Positions 58,670 to 64,000 of a stretch of DNA of 64,000 nucleotides are shown piece by piece (position 1 is the stretch's first letter; the number at the start of each line of letters is the position of its first letter). The position numbers were made by a program, and so were the translations under genes. This stretch comes from Carpediemonas membranifera. Lineage: Eukaryota > Fornicata. A model generated the notes under the pieces. It saw nothing but the letters and a program-made list of their open reading frames with translations, did not search any database and was not told the origin of the DNA. Location of the stretch: positions 186,001-250,000 of the forward strand of contig JAHDYR010000002.1 in NCBI GenBank assembly GCA_019828565.1, in the 5' to 3' direction.

Positions 58670-59455
58670 ATGTCAAAAGCGTGCAAACAGTGCGATCCTG
58701 TAAGCAACGAGGAGAGGCCGTTTGAACCACCTGTAATGCCATTCCGAAGTGGCCTCGCAGCCGGCAGAATATGCCCTCGCTGCATTCTATACGACATTCG
58801 AGCAATACGAAAGTATGATCCCGCATGCAGGAGTATCTGGGAAGTTATCTTCTGCTACCCCGGGTTCCACGCAGTCTGCGCTCATCGTGTGATCCATAAG
58901 TTCTACAACATGAGGCTTTTCCTAATTGCCCGTCTTCTTTCGCAAATTGTCCGCTTTCTCACGGGAGTAGAGATCCATCCTGGCGCCACACTGGGCAACG
59001 GGGTGTTCATTGACCACGCCCACGGCGTTGTTATCGGAGAAACGGCGATCATCGGAGACCACTGCATCATTTACCAGGGTGTGACACTCGGAGGAACGGG
59101 CAAGGCAGCGGGAAAACGACACCCCACTCTCGAGCCGCACGTAACAATCGGCGCGGGTGCCAAGATCTTGGGTAACATCACCATCGGCTCATACAGCCGC
59201 GTAGGAGCAGGCTCGGTCGTCGTCCACGACGTACCAGAACACGCTACAGTCGTCGGCATCCCCGGCAAGGTAGTCCGACTTAGGAAGGTACCAAGCGCTC
59301 AGTGCCTCGACCACGGCGACCTGGAGCCCGAGACTGTGCCAGACCGAGTCGCCCGACTTGATGAACTTGACGATGAAGCCTTGGCGCAGTATATGCCGGC
59401 ACTGAGGAATAGACTTCATAGGAACATGGCGGAGGGGTTTCCGTTGAGTGACTAG
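58670..59455 (+). CDS. cysE: Serine O-acetyltransferase
   Basis: 261 aa. A short Cys-rich start (CKQC, CPRC), the DIRAIRKYDPACRS helical region, then left-handed beta-helix hexapeptide repeats: GVEIHPGATLGNGVFIDHAH, GVVIGETAIIGDH, YQGVTLGGTG, KRHPTLEPHVTIGAGAKILG. Catalytic H/D in IDHAHG and the CoA loop GGTG...KRHPT are present. It makes O-acetylserine for cysteine synthesis. The short N-terminal domain is like bacterial EpsC-type enzymes, so bacterial transfer is likely. No intron. Confidence 0.92.
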   Translation: MSKACKQCDPVSNEERPFEPPVMPFRSGLAAGRICPRCILYDIRAIRKYDPACRSIWEVIFCYPGFHAVCAHRVIHKFYNMRLFLIARLLSQIVRFLTGVEIHPGATLGNGVFIDHAHGVVIGETAIIGDHCIIYQGVTLGGTGKAAGKRHPTLEPHVTIGAGAKILGNITIGSYSRVGAGSVVVHDVPEHATVVGIPGKVVRLRKVPSAQCLDHGDLEPETVPDRVARLDELDDEALAQYMPALRNRLHRNMAEGFPLSD

Positions 59456-60606
59456 AGCTTACATGGTTGACATGTGTGGGATGAATCATTAGGATTAGCA
59501 TCGTAAAGGGGCAATTCAAGCGGTGGTGTGAGACGTAGGTTTGGCTTTGCTCTTATTAGAGGCTGGCTTGAACACTGGCCTGGTACACCCAGGAGCAAGA
59601 GCGGCATCAGTGTATAGATCAGGGAGATGCAATATTCACGACACGGCGGCGTCCATTCTAGGCCCTGGCGGCTCGGTAGGTACTGTCTTTGCCCCCTACA
59701 AGCGCGACCGCGAGATCGAACAGGCTTCGCGACTGGCGAGTCGCAGTCAGTCAACAAATCTTAGCCTGCGATTTGATGACTTCAGAGATTGCTCGGGGTG
59801 ATTTATCGGAGATGGTGGAAGGCAGCCGCGCCACAGGGGACCCCAGGTCTCCCCCGGACCCGGGTATGTGCAGCGACCCAACCCTCGCAAAGAAAGAAGC
59901 GCTGAGACTCCCCGACGGCAGGGGATTCTGATGACTTGATCCTCTGGGATAAATCTGCGCGCGAATTCTTCGTCAGTCAAATCCTCGACTGTTCCATCCC
60001 ACCCAGCACCCTGGGTGTGGGCGCGGCACGGACCCTGGTGTCAAGCGGGATGTACACCCAGGAGCAAGGGAGGCATTAGATATATCAGCGAGGGCTAGCC
60101 CTGCTACTCAACCTGCGTGGGGCAAAACTGCGGTGGGTTAAGAGATCTGGGAGATGCGAAACAGACGACGGCTGCCATACTCAGTCCTAGCGGCGCGGAA
60201 GGCTATGCCGTTGCCCTGTCCGTTTCCAGTTCCATTCGAGGCTTCTGCTGTGAGTCGGGACTTCAAGTTATTTCGCAGGGTTGACCGGTGGCTTGAGGTG
60301 CATGTCGGATGGAGTGGCATTGATGATGGCGTGCGAGGCACCTCCGCCGGCCTCACTATGGGAAGAGATCGTTCGAGTCGACGTCGACGCGTGGACCCCG
60401 GGCGCCGAGTGATAAAGACTGTTGTGAACATCTTGAGACACCCGCTGGGCAGAGTGAAGCGAGCCCTCCATCGGCTGCTTGGGGAGACAGCTCCGGCTGG
60501 TATCGCAGCTGTGAGCGTGTATCGCGGCGCCACGTCGGCTTCACGGCTGGCGGTCGGCGAGTCGGCAGTCAGAATTTGACATCCGCTGAACTGAGCGCCG
60601 GGAGCG
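59456..60606. other. Region of decayed duplicated sequence
   Basis: No intact gene. Diverged repeats are visible: TACACCCAGGAGCAAG at 59583 and 60053; a GGGAGATGC...CTAG...GGCGG segment at about 59625 and 60147; AGCGAGGGCTAGC at about 60089 and 62474. A coding-like minus-strand stretch (VEDLTDEEFARRFIPEDQV) lies at about 59905-59985. Consistent with remnants of tandem copies of the gene unit at 60.6-62.6 kb. Confidence 0.45.
60190..60411 (+). pseudogene. Truncated paralogue of the RCC1-like gene C-terminus
   Basis: Reads VPFEASAVSRDFKLF, then after a frame change MMACEAPPPASLWEEIV and VRVDVDAWTPGAE-stop. This parallels LPFEATSFCKGSFCNLAGQW and CEAPARSYLHTIVTVDVDAW at the end of the downstream gene. 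Only the 3' end is left. Confidence 0.55.
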
Positions 60607-62145
60607 ATGAGCAGCGCTGATTCCACGCATGTTGCTGCTAGAGAGGCGCTTATCTCCGCATTCCGTCTTTCAGTCGCCATCACCGCCTCGATCCCCGGGG
60701 ACATCCCCACATTGCTCAAAGAGGCCTTCTCCAGGCACTTCAACGAGCAGATGCCGGCCATCCACGACGCAGAGACCACAACTACACCGACCAGCGCCGA
60801 ATCGCTCTATTCCCTCACCGCCATGCTCTCCGAGACCCCCCTCTCGAGCCAGCCGCGCAAGTCCTCCTCGATCGCGCCCGCTCGATCCTCACCAACGGCC
60901 CCCGCTGTCCATGAACGTTGAGCTCGCGGCGGGGCAGGAGCTCCCGGCCGCCCTGCACACGCTCAACCAGGGCGCTTACCTTACCAAGATGTATGACAAG
61001 ATCTACAAGGCTCTCACGCCCGAGGCCAAGTGCCTCTGGTTCCTCTGCCGCAAGTTCTTCTTCACCTGGAACGTCGCCGAGAAGGACGGCGAGAGCTGTC
61101 AGTGGAATGCATTCGGGAGATGCTACCACCACCGCATGTACATGGGCCGACTCTTCATGCTCTGCATTGATGATTACGACACCTCTTTCACTAGGGCCAG
61201 AATGCCCAGGGCCCTCGAAGTCTATATCGAATGGTCAACCTACATCGACAGAACGCCCAAGGGCCTGTGGGGCTGGGGGCATAACGATGTGGCTCACCTG
61301 GGGTTCAAGACATCTGGCTTCGTCGACCCGACCCGCCTCACCTTCCCAGCTGCCCGAAGGTCGCCGAGCTCGAGGCCAGCCAGCCCCCCTGGGAGAAGCA
61401 CATGATGGTGACTGATGTGTCGATGAAGGGATATCGGACGTTCATCCTCACCCCAGTCGGCACTGTCATGGCCGGCTTCAATGCTCAGAGATATGTCGGC
61501 CCAGTCGACCGGGCGATCAGGAATCACTTCCACCCAGTCGCTGTGCCACCTGGCTTTGTCCCAGATCACATCATGCAGGGTAGCAGAGTTGCCATCCTCT
61601 CCATGGGCGATCGGCAGATGATCAGCGGGAGCAACTGGGATGGCCGCCTGGGACTCGGGCACGAGAATTGGGTGACCGGCTTCGTCGACCTGCCCTTCAG
61701 GGTTGACCGGGTCATGTCCGAATGGTTCTTCAACATATTCCTCAGCGGCCGCCAGCCGCTCTTCGCTGGGATGGTTCTCAAGCATATTGTCCAGTCGGGC
61801 CTGCTTCCTGGATACAATAAGGACGACATCTGCCTCACACCCACCCCGCTCCGGTTCCCTGAGAGGGTCAAGGGGTTCTTCGCATCAAACTTCGACCTGA
61901 TCTGGGTCACCGAGGGCAAGAGCCATTATTGTAAGCATCATGAAGAACCCATCATTCTCCCCTTCGAAGCGACAAGTTTCTGTAAGGGCTCCTTCTGCAA
62001 CCTGGCCGGCCAGTGGTTCGAGGCGTCACATGGCTCGGGCGAAGTGGCTGAGATGAAGGAGTGCGAGGCGCCGGCTCGTTCATATTTGCATACAATCGTC
62101 ACTGTCGACGTCGACGCGTGGATCCCGGGCGAGACGGGCATCTGA
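60607..62145 (+). pseudogene. RCC1-repeat-like protein, frameshifted
   Basis: A protein of about 500 residues can be followed, but it changes frame near 60840 (C-run), 60915 and 61340. ORF pieces are 60607-60921, about 60915-61405 and 61402-62145. The last piece shows RCC1-type repeats: GSNWDGRLGLGHENWVTGF then a strand pair, and earlier WGWGHNDVAHLGF. RCC1 repeats build beta-propellers in Ran exchange factors and many other proteins. No GT-AG introns explain the shifts. Either a decayed member of a local family or sequence errors in GC-rich runs. Confidence 0.55.
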
Positions 62146-62213
62146 AAAAAATCGTCGCCTTGATCACAGATCGCTATCCTGCCGTTTATTAATACGACCA
62201 ACCATGCCCTGTC

Positions 62214-62587
62214 TCAGCTGGACAGGGCGTTCAGATCCTTCACAAAGCCGGCTACATCGTGCATCTCGCCAAGAATATCCCCTGATTTGATTGTCTCAAG
62301 AATTTTGGGCCAGACCTCCGTCATCCCCGCAGATTGGATCAGATGGGTCTGCCGATGCAGCGGCAGGTCGGGCAGTATCGACTCGAGCTCACGCACGCCG
62401 CTCAGCGCAAACACATGAGCTTGAAGCTTGTCCTAGCGAACGCATGAGCAAGTGAGTTGCACAAACCATTGGCATGAGCGAGGGCTAGCTCTGCCGCTCC
62501 ACCGTGTTCTGCGTCGGCCAAAACATTTGGCGGCCCAATCACAGGATCGCGTGCGGATCGGGTGGAGTCAAGCGGAGTCGTCAGCAT
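62214..62587 (-). CDS. Small spliced helical protein
   Basis: Proposed exon 1, 62587-62467 (MLTTPLDSTRS ... AELALAHAN), and exon 2, 62419-62214 (AHVFALSGVRELESILPDL ... FVKDLNALSS), with a 47-nt intron (GTTTGT...TTCAAG), giving 108 aa. A second possibility is a 34-nt intron (62433-62466, ending CTAG) with a tiny first exon MPM from ATG 62475. Exon 2 is clearly coding-like. No family recognised; length and helicity suggest a complex subunit. Divergent from the histone-fold gene (116 bp). Confidence 0.45.
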
Positions 62588-62703
62588 TTAGCGAGCCCCG
62601 GTCGAGGTTGTTCTTGAGGAGGAGTTGAGGCTGTCCCGGCACCCGAGATAAACGCTGACCCGCGGTGATTGACATTTCGCAGTTTATACGAGCGTCGAAC
62701 GAA

Positions 62704-63052
62704 ATGGGCAAGGAATCGCTCTTTCTGCCAATCACAAGAACAGACAACATATTGAAGTCTGATCCGGACTTTCCGCCTGCGTCGAGGGACACGATTGCCC
62801 TGATCACGCGCGCAACGGTTTGTTTTCGCCGAATAACCACATCTAACGCAGGAACTCTTTGTCCAGGAACTTTCGAAGTCTGCAGGGAAGAACACGAAGG
62901 CTCGCGGCGCCAAGACCCTTTCTTATGATGATGTCGCCAATGTAGTTGCAAACGACTCCCGGTTTGCCTTCCTCAACGACGAGATCCCGCGGACACAGCC
63001 CTACAAGGGCCCCGCTGGCGCTCCTGAGCACACCAGCTCGGATAAGAAGTGA
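62704..63052 (+). CDS. Histone-fold protein of Dpb3/POLE4/CHRAC1 type
   Basis: Exon 1, 62704-62817, and exon 2, 62852-63052, with a 34-nt intron (GTTTGT...AACGCAG), give 104 aa. Spliced sequence LPITRTDNILKSDP ... ALITRATELFVQELSKSAGK ... KTLSYDDVANVVANDSRFAFLNDEIP follows the CHRAC1/POLE4/NF-YC histone fold element by element (LPxxRIxxIxKxxP, ATELFVQ, LxYxDVAxxV, FxFLxDxxP). Such proteins pair with a Dpb4/CHRAC17-like partner in DNA polymerase epsilon or chromatin-remodelling complexes. Tail short and polar. Confidence 0.8.
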
Positions 63053-63279
63053 ACATACAACTCTTGTGCTTTTTAAACGCAGGCTCCAGTGTGACATTTC
63101 GTCATTCCCTCGAATCGTTGTGGGAAAAGAAGCAAGTATCAAGCAGTTACAGCACATCCATACAACATGCAAGAGCATGACATGGGGCTAAATGGCCGTC
63201 AAAACTTCGCGGCAGCACACGCAGCTTAAGGTATGCGCGGTTCGAGTTTCGTCCTTCCAACGCCTCTTAATCACTCACA

Positions 63280-63922
63280 ATGGGCATAAGCACCTCAAAG
63301 GTCTCCAAAAACACGTTGCGGGAGCTAGTGAAGAAGACTAACTTCGAAATGGATGAGGTGAAGGCTCTTCAGGAACATTTCTCTGCGATTAGCAGCTCAG
63401 AGGTTGACGACGGGCTTATCGACCAGTCGGAGATGAAGCGTGCACTTGGACTTCGCGGAGACCTCTTTGCGGAACGGTTATTCGGCCTCTTTGACGAGAA
63501 CCATGATGGAGTGATCAATTTTTCCGAATTTGTTCAGGGTCTCTCGATCTTTGCACCCCAGGCCTCCATAGACCAGAAGTTGAAGCTCAGTACGTCACTC
63601 ATGCGCTACATGAAATACCGTGGCGCATTTTTCGACCCACTTTTACCCAGGTTTCCGAATCTACGACTTTGACGGTGATGGGTACATCGACCGCCGCGAG
63701 CTCTACGATTGCCTAAAAGCCTCTCTCCAAGAGAACTCAATGGGGCTTAATGATGACCAAATCCGCTCGCTTGTTGACAAGACTTTCGAGGAGGCTGATA
63801 TGAATGGGGATGGTCTCATCGACTACAATGAGTATAAGGCGCTAGTACTCAAACACCCCGTGATGATCAAGCACATGACTCTGTCAAACCCGGTTGAATC
63901 GGTGAGGAAGATCCGGAGGTAG
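63280..63922 (+). CDS. Calcineurin-B-like EF-hand calcium sensor
   Basis: Exons 63280-63589 and 63651-63922 with a 61-nt intron (GTACGT...TTACCCAG) give 193 aa; the join reads QKLKLSFRIYDFDGDG. N-terminal MGISTSK is a myristoylation-type signal. EF hands: a degenerate first, DENHDGVINFSE, DFDGDGYIDRRE and DMNGDGLIDYNE. The C-terminal HPVMIKHMTLSNP matches the NPSLLKNMTLP end of plant CBL proteins better than classical calcineurin B. It would regulate a CIPK/SnRK3-like kinase or calcineurin. Confidence 0.88.
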
Positions 63923-64000
63923 ATCTTTCACATATTAGACGATGCGCAGGTGAATGGTAAATAGTTTTCTCCATTTTCTCCATTAGGAGGGTAAGGATGG

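Overview
The window is nuclear DNA from a unicellular eukaryote. Evidence: very short spliceosomal introns (about 22 to 61 nt, donors GTATGT/GTTTGT/GTACGT/GTAAGT, acceptors mostly CAG or TAG), an ER BiP ending in HDEL, a tubulin-ligase-like enzyme (so probably flagellated or ciliated), a GARP-type plant-like DNA-binding protein, a calcineurin-B-like Ca2+ sensor and a bacterial-type serine acetyltransferase. GARP factors are also known from Giardia, so a metamonad-like flagellate is possible. That placement is weak inference; no rRNA or other marker is present.

Layout. (1) 1-9.9 kb: a compact island of small genes on both strands, mostly unrecognised. Several carry domains typical of regulators and host-manipulating proteins: an OTU-like cysteine protease domain, a SET domain, a candidate caspase/CHAT-like protein, a PHD-type zinc finger protein and a GNAT-like protein. 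Gaps hold long hairpins and a repeated promoter-like inverted repeat. (2) 9.9-35.1 kb: a three-level transposon nest. A dead R2-like LINE (minus strand) is split by a chromodomain Ty3/gypsy element B (minus strand, 110-bp LTRs, target duplication AGAG). B is split by an array of a second chromovirus, A (plus strand, 122-bp LTRs, target duplication ACTC). The array is three tandem A copies sharing LTRs, followed by two X-LTR units that look like a small non-autonomous derivative. Each A copy has a spliced gene antisense to gag-pol between pol and the 3' LTR. (3) 35.2-59.5 kb: housekeeping genes: an unknown membrane protein, ORC4-like, TTLL, SLC66A2-like, BiP, a GARP factor, a nucleotide-sugar transporter, a cyclic-nucleotide phosphodiesterase, MUS81, a PHO80-type cyclin, CIAO1, a CMGC kinase, a condensin HEAT subunit and serine acetyltransferase. 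(4) 59.5-62.2 kb: a decayed, partly duplicated RCC1-repeat-like family. (5) 62.2-64 kb: three small spliced genes, including a Dpb3/CHRAC-type histone-fold protein and the calcineurin-B-like protein.

The most unusual items are the antisense spliced gene inside retrotransposon A, the tandem LTR-sharing array with palindromes where primer sites should be, the regulatory-domain island with its hairpins, and the extremely short introns. Several frame breaks fall in homopolymers, so sequencing error must be separated from real decay before strong claims are made.
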